The position numbers and the translations under genes are program-made. Positions 8,001 through 16,017 of a stretch of 42,888 bases of DNA are shown in pieces (position 1 is the first letter of the stretch; each line of letters begins with the position of its first letter). The stretch covers positions 1 to 42,888 of the IMG/VR virus record IMGVR_UViG_3300047444_000469; one strand, given 5' to 3'. The notes beneath the pieces were generated by a model, which saw only the letters and a list, made by a program, of their open reading frames with translations, did not search any database and was not told where the DNA came from. This DNA comes from a virus.

Positions 8001-9203
8001 ACGAAGGTTCATCAGAACCCGTCTATCCCAAGTCCGACCAACTATTTTGAGATCGGTTCCTACGCGGGTGGCACCCAGAACTTCGTAGGAGTAATTGACG
8101 AGACTGCGTTTTACCAACGTGCCCTCGCGCCCGCAGAGATCCTCAATCACTACAACGTTGGTATGGGGCTCGTCTCCGGAGGGGCGAGCGAGACCGCCAC
8201 CGTCAATACGAGCAACGCGATCTCGGCGAGCGACTCCGGCAGCGGTAGCGACTCCGCAACTCTCAAGGTCGCAGTCTCTTCCTCGGATGCCGGCCTCGGT
8301 TCCGAGTCTCAGAGCCTAGCGGCTGGCGGGCTAGTCTCGTCCTCCGATACGAACCTGCCCGTCACGGAATCTCCTGTTGTACGAGCCTTCCTCACGTCTT
8401 CGGAGGTCTCCGGGCCGACTACCGAGTTTGCGCTAGCTCCCGCAGGCTCTCTCCCCGGCTTCGACACAGGGACGGGATCCGACCTCGCATCTCTCATCGT
8501 CAAGGTAGCGGCGACCGACTTGAACGGGACGACGACCGAGACGGCTGCGCCTGCCGTCCCGGTCCTGACGATCGATGCGGGAACCAGCAGCGAGAGTACG
8601 AGCGTCAGCGTCAAGCTAACGGCGACCGACTCGGGGACAGACAGCGAGAGTGCGGCGACCGGTCAAGGCGCGGCGGTCTCCGGATCCGATTCTGGGTCGG
8701 CCGTGGAGGGCGCGTTTGTTCTCGTCCTGGTCACGTCGGTTGATCATAACGGTGTCGCCGTTGAGTCGGCCTCGCTTCTCTTCCTGACTCAAGGGTCCGA
8801 TCTCGGGACAGGGATCGAATCTGCCTCGATATTGGCGCGGATATCTACTTTCGACGCCGGGATCGAGACTTCCAGCGGCTCGGTCGTTGTACGAATCTTC
8901 GCGCTCGACAGCGGCACGGCAACCGAGATTGTCACCGGCCAGGCGTTTTCGACCGGCGACAGCGGGGCTGGTCTTGATCTAGAGACGCTTCGCGCGGCGA
9001 TCAACGATAGCGACCTTGGTTACGCGAGCGACGATGAGACTCGCTGGCCTCCTTTGTCCATCTTTCCTTCCATCCCGGCAGGGTCTATACTCGGGATGGC
9101 GAGGGGAGAAGTCAGCTCCCCAACTCTTTGGCGAGACGGGAAGATTGTCGGGATGGCCAGGGGAGATCGTGAGTCCCCTGCCACAGGAAGGATCCTCAAA
9201 TGA
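5049..9203 (+). CDS. giant repeat-rich fibre protein with LamG-like jelly rolls
   Basis: 1384 residues, overlapping the previous stop by one base. Residues 1-200 form a beta-rich head domain. A jelly-roll domain lies near 450-640, starting DDFNRANGAIY, and a clear LamG-like concanavalin fold near 805-1040 with YYRLGESSGT, FTFEAWHKL and VWHHLVATYEF strands and an IDETAFYQRALAPAEI ending. Around these run roughly 24 copies of a ~19-residue unit of the form S-x-D-x-N-G-T-T-T-E-(S/A)-x-S-V. It is probably a surface fibre for carbohydrate binding. It sits between head genes and the head-tail connector, so it may be a head fibre instead of a tail fibre. The first ~650 bases use more A/T-ending codons than neighbours, suggesting a transferred N-terminus. 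Confidence 0.75.
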   Translation: MATFIGEISASATSVAIPTHQPGDLIVIVSRGPTTVPTPPAAGGTVPTFVNLSGAGGSGVCYSCYIAYATASNHTTGTWSNATEMIAAVFRPAAGNSFLKGAGGGGQQAVAASIVYPAGAAPFGKLNGTSLGLRLGARASLDANMGNPPTGWTSAGVEPAAPNGLVTLHYRFAITVQPVADTVTMATSAQERAGTFEIFEGIFVSDSDTNGVTTETATAALKTPKQYLLGSGADGNFAALADGVDQTAASRTDGWTVAKTAAGNASDFDAGTKQLATSFATASGKPSAILIGTTANAFKTPAVLNGGFVAGAWILSFAVRAVTLSAQAGRARVRVYKGSAADGSNAVELTSGTQVGSTTGTLSTTVDVVSTVTWVPGAITLNNEYLFFVVAWEITTQSGSTSADVVLRTGQAAAGTGVVTSSFTPSTPISATDANGTTTESASVAVAPLTLIDDFNRANGAIYAGAGAAIWTGHGIGNTTPATNSAVIGNQAGVLAANASCASLLLMQSDFDMTWDCVVAPGGGAGANFYVCLSNYDQGTWNGIAIGYNAGTWYATSYTAGSGSPAGSAASAAIQAGETYLISKRGTTVSFFKSTTGGPFTLIMSFGVAGTFGAGAFGTVFTDTTQRWDNLRGGPLAPIPISSTDANGATTESASFVAQLVGTDPTGPEIELATLVTQLSASDLNGTTTEAATPNTLVASTDTNGTTTESQSVNIVQAVSATDTNGTTTEAQSVVVSISTSDATGTATEAQSVKGVVSTADVNGTVTEVGTAVQGVVPISGSDSGSGSETATVKAVLAVADGMAGVSYHDTIVGGGPYAYYRLGESSGTSAAEEISGYSGTFVGSHGGPTLGQAGIPGGQGSTAIGGTGGDSVALTNLPVAWTFNQNFTFEAWHKLTSSGDVGLKDYGIVGAWRNTIGNDLKMMIWADFFSSTGNYGVAHDDSPTYLTSTVAPTLNVWHHLVATYEFAAGVYTWRFYVDGILADTKVHQNPSIPSPTNYFEIGSYAGGTQNFVGVIDETAFYQRALAPAEILNHYNVGMGLVSGGASETATVNTSNAISASDSGSGSDSATLKVAVSSSDAGLGSESQSLAAGGLVSSSDTNLPVTESPVVRAFLTSSEVSGPTTEFALAPAGSLPGFDTGTGSDLASLIVKVAATDLNGTTTETAAPAVPVLTIDAGTSSESTSVSVKLTATDSGTDSESAATGQGAAVSGSDSGSAVEGAFVLVLVTSVDHNGVAVESASLLFLTQGSDLGTGIESASILARISTFDAGIETSSGSVVVRIFALDSGTATEIVTGQAFSTGDSGAGLDLETLRAAINDSDLGYASDDETRWPPLSIFPSIPAGSILGMARGEVSSPTLWRDGKIVGMARGDRESPATGRILK
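6960..9030 (+). repeat. tandem ~57-bp degenerate repeat array within the fibre gene
   Basis: DNA encoding the S-D-x-N-G-T-T-T-E-S repeats, in two blocks (about 6960-7440 and 8215-9030) separated by the LamG domain. Recurrent cores include ACGGGACGACGACCGA and close variants such as those at about 7100, 7155, 7220 and 8525. Isolated copies occur earlier, near 5667 and 6340. The second block drifts toward S-D-S-G-x-G-S-E-S units. The array is a likely recombination hot spot and length-variable region. Confidence 0.75.
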
Positions 9204-9922
9204 CAGTAGTTTCGTTCACAGACTACACACCGGTCCCAAGGTTCGATGACGTACCTTGGACAACCATCCTGATCGAGGAGAGCGCAGCTGACACCGGTCC
9301 CTGGGATCTGATTGACACCCAGGCGATGGTCCCCATCGACGCCGATCCCTCTGACCCAATCTCTCGTTCGTTCACTACCGACCAGGCTACGCTCGACCAC
9401 GGTTGGTACAAGGTCTCGTTCGCTGACTCCAATAACAACATCGTGGAGACGGTACCGACCTTCAACGGCGAGGCTATCGAGTGGGTCCCGACCCTCACCG
9501 ATGTCGCGGCCGTCAACTTGATCCGCACCCGGGATACGAACGGGACTCTGCAGAACACCTTCAACGATAACACGGTTCCGACTGATGATCAGGCGCGGAT
9601 GTGTATCAATAAGGCGGTCAATAATGTCCGGCCGATGATTGGGACCGACGTTCCCGAGGACCTGATCCAGGAGGCGCAGGACGTCACGTCTCTCCGAGCG
9701 ATGATGTACATCGAGTTGTCGTTTTACGGGAATGAGGTCGCCCAGCAGCGTTCGATCTACGCTCAGCTGAAAGTCCTGTTCGATGAGAAGATCAAGACTT
9801 TGGCGCAAGCAATTGCAGCCGAAGAGTCCGGGCAGAGTCCGACCGACGCGCTCGCGGGCGCAGGAACTATGCCGTCCTACGGCTTCCCGCCTGACGACAA
9901 TATGTACTGGAGACCCTGGTAG
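9200..9922 (+). CDS. head-tail connector (gp6-like) with N-terminal Ig/Fn3-like domain
   Basis: 240 residues; ATG 9200 overlaps the fibre gene stop. Residues 1-90 look like a fibronectin type III or Ig-like domain (ILIEESAADTGPWDLI, then HGWYKVSFADSNNNIVE). From about residue 95 the protein has the helical layout of gp6-like head-tail connectors: TDVAAVNLIRTRDTNG, an aspartate-rich turn, KAVNNVRPMIGTDVPEDLI and a terminal helix MMYIELSFYGNEVAQQRS. I recognise that helical pattern from actinophage head-tail adaptors. It would sit beneath the portal. The ATGA-type overlaps with both neighbours imply coupled translation. Confidence 0.75.
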   Translation: MTVVSFTDYTPVPRFDDVPWTTILIEESAADTGPWDLIDTQAMVPIDADPSDPISRSFTTDQATLDHGWYKVSFADSNNNIVETVPTFNGEAIEWVPTLTDVAAVNLIRTRDTNGTLQNTFNDNTVPTDDQARMCINKAVNNVRPMIGTDVPEDLIQEAQDVTSLRAMMYIELSFYGNEVAQQRSIYAQLKVLFDEKIKTLAQAIAAEESGQSPTDALAGAGTMPSYGFPPDDNMYWRPW

Positions 9923-10407
9923 TGTCCGCCGCTGCTCCCAGATTTCTTGAAGTCAAGATCTTCGGAACCGAGAGGGTCAATCGCCAACTCTTCCGAGGTG
10001 CGTTAGCGGTCGGCAACATGCAGCCCGCTCTGGAAGAGGTCGCGGACGATATGATGTACGCGATTCAGCAGAACTTCAATAGTCAGGGTCGGCGCGGCGG
10101 TGGTAGTTGGAAGTTCCTCGACAAGAACACCATCAACGAGAAGGCGAGGAAGGGCCAGGAGCCGTTCATCCTGATCGCGACTGGCGCGCTCTACGACTCG
10201 ATGACGCAGCGTGGGGATTCCAATCAGCGCCTGGAAGTCACCGATCATTACGTCAGCCTCTCGTCCGAGCTTTCGTACGCCGACATTCACGTGACCGGCG
10301 GCGAGCATATGCCCAAGCGCGACTACACTCAACTATTGACGAGCGACCGCCTGCGTTGGGTAGCAATCTGCGAGGGATACCTGGAGCGCGCGATGAGTGT
10401 CGAATGA
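9922..10407 (+). CDS. tail completion / virion morphogenesis protein (Mu gpG-like)
   Basis: 161 residues from a GTG that overlaps the preceding stop. The segment NFNSQGRRGGGSWKFLDKNT near residues 52-71, followed by a hydrophobic GALYDSMT helix and a YADIHVTGGEHMPKRDY stretch, is the hallmark layout of the phage virion morphogenesis family (Mu gpG, P2 gpS type). These proteins complete the head-tail joint or tail end. The location between connector and tail terminator genes fits. The stop overlaps the next gene's ATG. Confidence 0.75.
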   Translation: MSAAAPRFLEVKIFGTERVNRQLFRGALAVGNMQPALEEVADDMMYAIQQNFNSQGRRGGGSWKFLDKNTINEKARKGQEPFILIATGALYDSMTQRGDSNQRLEVTDHYVSLSSELSYADIHVTGGEHMPKRDYTQLLTSDRLRWVAICEGYLERAMSVE

Positions 10408-11033
10408 CCGACAGCATCTTCGGACCCATCTTTGACGGCAGCGTTCTCACGCGAGCCGTCTTGGCAACTCTGAAAAGTTGGTTCCCGACCTACCTGCACG
10501 AGATCGAGCTTCAACGAGGTTACCCGGTCAGAAAGATCCCGCCGCCTCGTACGTATGTCGAGCGTTGGCGGTTCGACTCCTTCCCCGACGAGCAGATCCC
10601 CATAGTTGTAGCGGTCTGCCCTGGGATGGCCGCGCCGCCGACGGCGAGCGGGGATGGAGTAGTAGGCGGCTGGTGGGCGCTCGGAGTTGGCGTGATAGCC
10701 GCCGCGAACACGGAAGAGAACTCAGAGCGTCTCGCCAAGATCTACGGTGCGGCTGCCCGGGCGATCTTGGAGCAGAAGAGCTACCTGGACGACAGTTGGG
10801 AGTTCAGCGGGATCAATGTCCTCAATGAGAGTTACGAGGATGTCCCCGACACGGAGCAGTCTCGGACTATGAGAGCGGCTCAAGTAATCTGTCGTGTCCG
10901 GGTAGAGAACATCGTCACCAAGGGAGCCGGTCCAGCTTCTCCGGACGGTCCCGACCAGGATACTCAGCCGGGATCAGTTTGGCCAGATGTCCAGAAGGTG
11001 TTCGTCGATATCGAACGAATGGAGGAGGGATAG
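10404..11033 (+). CDS. putative tail terminator / neck protein
   Basis: 209 residues from ATG 10404 (ATGA overlap with the previous stop). An upstream in-frame start at 10107 lies inside the preceding gene and is rejected. The protein is alpha/beta, with a hydrophobic IPIVVAVCPGMAAPPTA strand region near 65-80, WWALGVGVIAAANT near 90-103, and a TMRAAQVICRVRV strand near 155-167. Proteins of this size and position, directly before the sheath, are usually tail terminators that cap the tube. No catalytic motif is visible, and the family name is inferred from context. Confidence 0.65.
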   Translation: MTDSIFGPIFDGSVLTRAVLATLKSWFPTYLHEIELQRGYPVRKIPPPRTYVERWRFDSFPDEQIPIVVAVCPGMAAPPTASGDGVVGGWWALGVGVIAAANTEENSERLAKIYGAAARAILEQKSYLDDSWEFSGINVLNESYEDVPDTEQSRTMRAAQVICRVRVENIVTKGAGPASPDGPDQDTQPGSVWPDVQKVFVDIERMEEG

Positions 11034-11248
11034 TGCCAAAGCCCACGGGTTCAACTTCCTACCGGTTCATCGGTCCTCATGCCACTGTGCTGGAGGCCGG
11101 CACGCCGCTCGGTCCGGGCGACTTCATCGATCTGGATGAGACAACGGGTCACGACCAGCGATTGGTGGATGAGGGCTGGTTGATCGAAGTCGATTCAGTC
11201 AATCCTCAGGCCACTAAAGCCTCAACGAAGAAGGAGGACGACAAATGA
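11033..11248 (+). CDS. small hypothetical protein before the tail sheath
   Basis: 71 residues from GTG 11033, which overlaps the previous stop and has GGAGGGA a few bases upstream; a longer reading from 10979 lies inside the previous gene. It contains an APLGPGDFIDLDE-like pattern (residues 20-31, TPLGPGDFIDLDET) similar to the PGD motif in the small protein at 3675, and a lysine-rich C-terminus. The function is unknown; a tail-neck accessory protein is possible. Confidence 0.7.
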   Translation: MPKPTGSTSYRFIGPHATVLEAGTPLGPGDFIDLDETTGHDQRLVDEGWLIEVDSVNPQATKASTKKEDDK

Positions 11249-12693
11249 GTACAGTACTCGTTCGTCCTGGCGTCAACATCTCGCTGCGAACCACGCCGCC
11301 GACTCGCAGCGCGCCGACCGATACCGGCGTCTGGTTCGTCGCCGGTCTCGCGGACTCAGGGCCGGTGGTCCCGACCCTCGTTCAGAACATGTCCGACTTC
11401 ACCCGTATCTTCGGGCCGCGCGTCTCGTACAGCGTCCTGTACGATGCCCTGGATACCTACTTCCGCGAGGGCGGGGCATCGGCCTACGTCGCTCGCGTGG
11501 TCGGCCCTGCGGCCGTCACCGCCTCCCGCAACCTGCTCGACGCGGGTGCAGCAATCGCCCTCTCGGTCACAGCACTCGGGCCGGGAGCGAGTGGCAACAA
11601 CATCAAGGTTGGCGTCCGGGCAGGCGGCGCGGGCGGCACGTTCGTGCTCTTCGTTCAGGACGTGAACAACACCGAGGTCGAGACCAGCCCGGATCTCGTC
11701 GACAACAACGCGGCGGTTCTCTGGGCGCAGGGATCCGCCTACATCCGAACAGCTCTCGGAGTCTCTCTCAACGATCCGGCCACCGTCGCCGCCTCTGCTC
11801 TGACCGGCGGAAACGACGACAAGGCGAACATCGTCGATGCTCAGTGGCTGACGGCGCTCAATGCTCTGACGAGCGATCTCGGTCCTGGCCAGGTCTCGGC
11901 CCCGGGCCGGACGACCGACGTGGGGCATCAGCAGTTGGTCGATCACGCTGGTTCTCATCGGCGCGTCGCACTTCTCGATGCTCCGGATACCTCGACCGTC
12001 GCAACGCTGACTGCGAGCGCCGTAGGGGCACGGACGGGATCACAGAAGTTCGCGGCGATGTTCTGGCCGTGGCTGATCGTCCCGGGCATTGTCTCCGGAT
12101 CGACTCGCTCGGTTCCTCCGTCAGCTCTGATTGCCGGCCTGCTCGCGCGCAACGACTCGGCCGGGATCGGAACTGATCAGGCGGCAGCGGGGGACGCTGG
12201 TGTCTCTTCCTACACCGCCGCTCTCTCGCAGCCAGGTGTGAGCGATACCATCCGTGGTCAGCTCAACGTCGCCTGCGTCAACGTCATCCGTCAGCTGTAC
12301 GGAGCGTTCAGGAACTACGGCTGGCGGTCTCTCGTGGATCCGAACGCAGAGCCGGACTGGGTCAACTTCGGCTGTGGTCGTCTCTACGTGAGCATCTCCG
12401 CGAACGCGCAGAACATCGCGGAAGGGTTCGTGTTCGACAAGATCGACGGGCAGGGGAGAACAATCAGCTCGTTCAACGGTGCGCTCTCCGGACTCCTGCA
12501 GACCTACTACAACAACGGCGACCTCTACGGGGCGTCAGCCACGGAAGCCTTTTTCGTGGACACCGGCTCGCAGGTCAATACCCCGACCACCATCTCGCGG
12601 CACGAACTGCACGCCGTCTTGAACGTCAAGATGAGTGAGTTCGCCGAGATGGTCCAGATCGAGATCTACAAAAAGGCGATCACGGAGGCATGA
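11245..12693 (+). CDS. contractile tail sheath protein
   Basis: 482 residues; GAAGGAGG precedes ATG 11245 with a 4-base overlap onto the prior stop. The N-terminus (MSTVLVRPGVNISLRTTPPT, then DTGVWFVAGLADSGP) and a long beta-rich middle are typical of myovirus tail sheaths. So is the C-terminal part, with RLYVSISANAQNIAEGFVF and a final helix containing MVQIEIYKKAI. Contraction of this protein drives the tube through the cell envelope. The tail tube gene follows immediately, as expected. This gene defines the phage as a myovirus. Confidence 0.88.
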   Translation: MSTVLVRPGVNISLRTTPPTRSAPTDTGVWFVAGLADSGPVVPTLVQNMSDFTRIFGPRVSYSVLYDALDTYFREGGASAYVARVVGPAAVTASRNLLDAGAAIALSVTALGPGASGNNIKVGVRAGGAGGTFVLFVQDVNNTEVETSPDLVDNNAAVLWAQGSAYIRTALGVSLNDPATVAASALTGGNDDKANIVDAQWLTALNALTSDLGPGQVSAPGRTTDVGHQQLVDHAGSHRRVALLDAPDTSTVATLTASAVGARTGSQKFAAMFWPWLIVPGIVSGSTRSVPPSALIAGLLARNDSAGIGTDQAAAGDAGVSSYTAALSQPGVSDTIRGQLNVACVNVIRQLYGAFRNYGWRSLVDPNAEPDWVNFGCGRLYVSISANAQNIAEGFVFDKIDGQGRTISSFNGALSGLLQTYYNNGDLYGASATEAFFVDTGSQVNTPTTISRHELHAVLNVKMSEFAEMVQIEIYKKAITEA

Positions 12694-12698
12694 GTTAG

Positions 12699-13175
12699 AT
12701 GAGCGCAAATATCCAAGGCACTCGTCTCGACACCTGGTTCGTTACGCTCCAGGTCGAGAATCCGAACAGTCCCGGCGATTACATCCACTACGAGGTCTGG
12801 GACACCAGAACGGGCGGGGAGATCGACTCAGAGGAGCGGATCTACTATCCAGGCGGTATGGCACCTTCATACTCGCTCGGAGGCCGGAAGACTCCCGGCC
12901 AGTTGACGCTCTCGCGCAACTACCGGCTCGGCCGTGATCACGACGGCTACCAGGCCAACCCGGGGATCCAGCAGCTGATCGATGCTGCCGGCGTCTCGCG
13001 GGTCATCATCTCGGCCACGCCGATGGACCGTTACAAGAAGCACCACGGGCGTCCGATTGTCTGGACGGGGACTCTCAAGACCGTGACGCTTCCGGAGCAC
13101 AACTCCGAGAGCACGAGCGATCCGGGGATGATCACACTCGTCTGCACCATCGACGCCCCGCCGACCAGCACCTAG
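12699..13175 (+). CDS. tail tube protein
   Basis: 158 residues from ATG 12699, six bases after the sheath stop. It is mostly beta with a YYPGGMAPSYSLGGRKTPGQLT segment around residues 50-71 that fits the loop-and-strand layout of contractile tail tubes. The C-terminus ends in a beta strand (GMITLVCTIDAP). Size and place directly after the sheath are the main evidence. It would polymerise into the inner tube with the length set by the tape measure protein. Confidence 0.78.
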   Translation: MSANIQGTRLDTWFVTLQVENPNSPGDYIHYEVWDTRTGGEIDSEERIYYPGGMAPSYSLGGRKTPGQLTLSRNYRLGRDHDGYQANPGIQQLIDAAGVSRVIISATPMDRYKKHHGRPIVWTGTLKTVTLPEHNSESTSDPGMITLVCTIDAPPTST

Positions 13176-13195
13176 TAGGAAGAGGAGGGAGCAAA

Positions 13196-13747
13196 ATGGA
13201 ACCATTCGACCAGCCGACTCTCATTCACGAGATCACCGAGGATGAGTCTGTGAAGCCTCCGACCCTCGCCGATCAACTGCGCGAGCGCCGGACGGAGATC
13301 GCAGAATCGAAAACGGTCATGTTGCCTTTGACCGGGTACGAGAAGTACGGAGTGCAAGTGCAGCACCGGCTCGTAGACCGAACTGAGGTGGAGGACATCG
13401 GGCGCAGGATCCTGAACGAGACGCGAGATCGTGGCGAGCGGAACATGCGCATTCTGCTCGACACGATCATCACCTCGACCGTCGGCTTCTATCACCAGAT
13501 CGAGGTGGAAGAGCCGACGGAGATCCTCAACGATCTCGACGGGGACGCTCGTGTCACCAACTGGGGTCAGTTCGCTCAGTACCTCGGTTGGCGGGTGGCG
13601 GGCGAGGATTCGTACGCGCGGGCCGCGGTGTACTGGGTGTTCGGTGGGAATGAGTTCGCCATCGGACAGTACGGGATCATGCTCAACCGCTGGATGGGGA
13701 ACACGGGGATCAAGGTGGACGAAGAGTTCTTGGGGGAAATACTGTAG
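13196..13747 (+). CDS. tail assembly chaperone, unshifted product
   Basis: 183 residues from ATG 13196 with GAGGAGGGA upstream. It lies between the tube and the tape measure, the standard place for tail assembly chaperones, which coat the tape measure during tail assembly. The C-terminus reads through a G5 run at 13732-13736 and stops at 13745-13747. The protein is acidic and helical, with a hydrophobic VYWVFGGNEFAIGQYGIML segment near residues 144-162. The -1 frame continues openly to 13944, giving the longer product listed separately. Confidence 0.75.
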   Translation: MEPFDQPTLIHEITEDESVKPPTLADQLRERRTEIAESKTVMLPLTGYEKYGVQVQHRLVDRTEVEDIGRRILNETRDRGERNMRILLDTIITSTVGFYHQIEVEEPTEILNDLDGDARVTNWGQFAQYLGWRVAGEDSYARAAVYWVFGGNEFAIGQYGIMLNRWMGNTGIKVDEEFLGEIL

Positions 13748-13944
13748 GGGTCCCAGATGAGATTAAAGCAGCAGCCCAAATCGCTCTCTCCGGACAAGAT
13801 CCATTCAAGTATCTGGAGGAGAACAACTCGGAGAAGAGATCGCAGATGCAAGCGATAGCCCGCGAATACCAGAACCTGCTGCTCACACTCAACGAGGATC
13901 TCGCGATCAAAGTCATCAAAAAACTAGGAGAGGCAACGAAGTAG
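13196..13944 (+). CDS. tail assembly chaperone, -1 frameshifted product
   Basis: A -1 shift after the GGG codon at 13733-13735 would extend the chaperone by 69 residues, to 249 in all. The extension reads GNTVGVPDEIKAAAQ..., then SGQDPFKYLEENNSEKRSQ and a charged helix ending GEATK, with stop at 13942-13944 directly before the tape measure ATG. That frame has no usable start codon of its own near its beginning, so separate translation is unlikely. Conserved frameshifting between tail chaperone genes is a known phage feature (lambda G/GT). Confidence 0.75.
13731..13740 (+). promoter_or_regulatory. programmed -1 frameshift slippery site
   Basis: Sequence TGGGGGAAAT. Zero-frame codons are TTG GGG GAA ATA. 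The GGG codon sits in a G5 run, so a P-site tRNA-Gly can re-pair on GGG after sliding back one base. The A-site pair is less ideal. The shift opens the frame to 13944. Confidence 0.65.
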
Positions 13945-16017
13945 ATGGCGTTTCTCTCTGAGATCCGTCTAGCCCTGACAGGCGAGCGTCCGGTCCAAGC
14001 CGGTCTGGACGCAACGCGGGGCGCGGTCGATAGGCTTCATGCTGCCGTCTCTAGATACGGGGGAGCAGCGGAAGAGAGTACCAAGCGGAGCTTCTTGATG
14101 AACCAGGCTCTCTTCACTATGCGCCGCTACGCCTACGCCGGGACGCTCGCTTTGACCAGCCTTGGCGCAGCGGCGGTTGTGATGGGATTCAAGTTCAATG
14201 CTTCGATGGAGACGAACACCGTCGCCTTCAAGCAGTTCTTGGGATCGACCGAGGCAGCGACGAAGGAACTGGATTACCTCTACAACCTCGCCAAGTACAC
14301 CCCGTTTGAATTCACCAATGTGACGGATGCGGCGCGGCGCTTCCTGGCATTCGGTTATACCCTCCAGGACACGAACAAGTACCTGAAGACGATTGGCGAT
14401 ACAGTCGCCGCCTTCGGTGGCGGTGGTTCCCAGATCGAGAGAATGGTCTTGGTCTTCGGGCAGATCCGCGCGAGCGGTCGTCTGCTCGGACAGGACATGC
14501 TTCAGCTGGAGCAGCAGGGAATCCCCGTCATCGATATTCTCCTCAAGCAGCTCAAGCAGTACGGAGTTACGCGCAAGGACCTGTCAAAGGTCGGCGCGCT
14601 CGGGATCCCGGCCGACATCGGGATCCCGGCTCTTATGCGCGGCATGCAGGAACGGTTCGGCGGAATGAGCGCGGTTCAGGCGAAGACGTTCGCCGGTCAG
14701 ATCTCTACTCTGCATGATAACCTAGCGCAGGTTATGGGAGCTATGACCTCCTCGCTCTTCAATCAGGCGAGGGGTGGAGTCCTCCCGAGTCTCAACAAGA
14801 CCTTCTCGCAGATAGGGGCAATAGCGAAGAACAACAAGAACCAGATCTCGATTGGACAGGTCTTCGACGTTTTGGGAAAGAACTATCCAAAGGTCAAGCC
14901 GTTCCTCGATATCATCACTGTTTTGATATCGTCTTTCAAGGTCCTGGGCGGGATCGTAACGACCGTCGTTCTTCCGGCCTTCTACATCTTCGCTATGATC
15001 ATCGACCACCTTTTGCTTCCTCCCTTGCGTCTGATCCTTTGGGTGATGGACAAGTTGAAGGGGATCAACTGGCTCCTCGCTGCCGCCGTTGGATTCATGA
15101 CCAGCATGTGGATCTTGGAGACAGTATCAGTTAAGATCAACACGTTCTGGAAAGACATGAACAAGGGAGCCGACAAGTTCCTTACGAACTCAAAGTTGGG
15201 TCTAGCTAGGATGTCCCAGTTCTTGACATGGGTGATCAATCGTGAAAGTCTTGCCTTTCTCCGATTGCGGATCGCGACGCTTTTGTCTGCCATCGCAATG
15301 GACGGTCTAATCTCGACGATGTGGGGTCTAGCGGTGGGCAACCCCATAGGTCTTATCATTACCGCGGTAGTCCTACTCATCGCCGGGATCGTCATCCTCT
15401 ACTTCAAGTGGAAGTGGTTCCACAACCTCGTCAACGAAACGGCGAAGTTCCTCTGGAAGCAGTGGAAGCTCACCGCCCTCGCCCTTCTGATAATCTTCGG
15501 GCCAATTGCCGCTATCGCCTTCGTCGTCGCGAAGCACTGGAAACTCGTCTGGGAATGGGTCCAGAAGGTATACCACGTCATCAAGGATATCGCCTCCTGG
15601 GCCAAAACGAACTGGCAGATCTTGGTCGGCCCGTTCTTGCCCCTCATCGCAGCGGCGATCACTATCGTGAAACTCTTCAAGTCGGCCATACATTACATCA
15701 AGGATCTTGCGCACTGGATCGGGAAACTCCATGCGCCAGGATGGCTCCAAGCTATTGGTCATGCTGCGGCCTGGGTTGGGGAACAAGCGATCTCCCCGCT
15801 GTGGGTCGGGCAGAAGCCTTGGGCGACCGCCCCTGCTGCCGCTGGAGGCGGCGCGCTCCCCGTCATGGGAGCGAATCAGTTTGCGTCGAGCGTCGCTGCG
15901 GGCAAGGCGAGTTCGCAGCCCTTCAATGTGACCGTTCACAGTAACGTTCATATCGACGGGAAGAAGGTTGCAGAGAGTTCAGCGAAGCATAGACAGAATC
16001 AGGGGGCGAGAAGATGA
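13945..16017 (+). CDS. tail tape measure protein
   Basis: 690 residues, ATG 13945 directly after the frameshift stop. Residues 75-220 match the tape measure N-terminal domain layout: FNASMETNTVAFKQFLG, then a YTPFEFTNVTDAARRFLAFG segment and GSQIERMVLVFGQIRASGRL. Several hydrophobic segments follow, around 340-400, 470-490 and 505-525, as usual for tape measures that interact with the host membrane. The C-terminus (VTVHSNVHIDGKKVAES) is a common tape measure ending. By the usual rule of about 0.15 nm per residue, the tail would be near 100 nm. The gene overlaps the next by four bases. Confidence 0.85.
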   Translation: MAFLSEIRLALTGERPVQAGLDATRGAVDRLHAAVSRYGGAAEESTKRSFLMNQALFTMRRYAYAGTLALTSLGAAAVVMGFKFNASMETNTVAFKQFLGSTEAATKELDYLYNLAKYTPFEFTNVTDAARRFLAFGYTLQDTNKYLKTIGDTVAAFGGGGSQIERMVLVFGQIRASGRLLGQDMLQLEQQGIPVIDILLKQLKQYGVTRKDLSKVGALGIPADIGIPALMRGMQERFGGMSAVQAKTFAGQISTLHDNLAQVMGAMTSSLFNQARGGVLPSLNKTFSQIGAIAKNNKNQISIGQVFDVLGKNYPKVKPFLDIITVLISSFKVLGGIVTTVVLPAFYIFAMIIDHLLLPPLRLILWVMDKLKGINWLLAAAVGFMTSMWILETVSVKINTFWKDMNKGADKFLTNSKLGLARMSQFLTWVINRESLAFLRLRIATLLSAIAMDGLISTMWGLAVGNPIGLIITAVVLLIAGIVILYFKWKWFHNLVNETAKFLWKQWKLTALALLIIFGPIAAIAFVVAKHWKLVWEWVQKVYHVIKDIASWAKTNWQILVGPFLPLIAAAITIVKLFKSAIHYIKDLAHWIGKLHAPGWLQAIGHAAAWVGEQAISPLWVGQKPWATAPAAAGGGALPVMGANQFASSVAAGKASSQPFNVTVHSNVHIDGKKVAESSAKHRQNQGARR

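Noticed and set aside
10107-10403. Upstream extension of the tail terminator candidate
   Set aside because: It lies inside the gpG-like gene in another frame; ATG 10404 with ATGA overlap is the better start.
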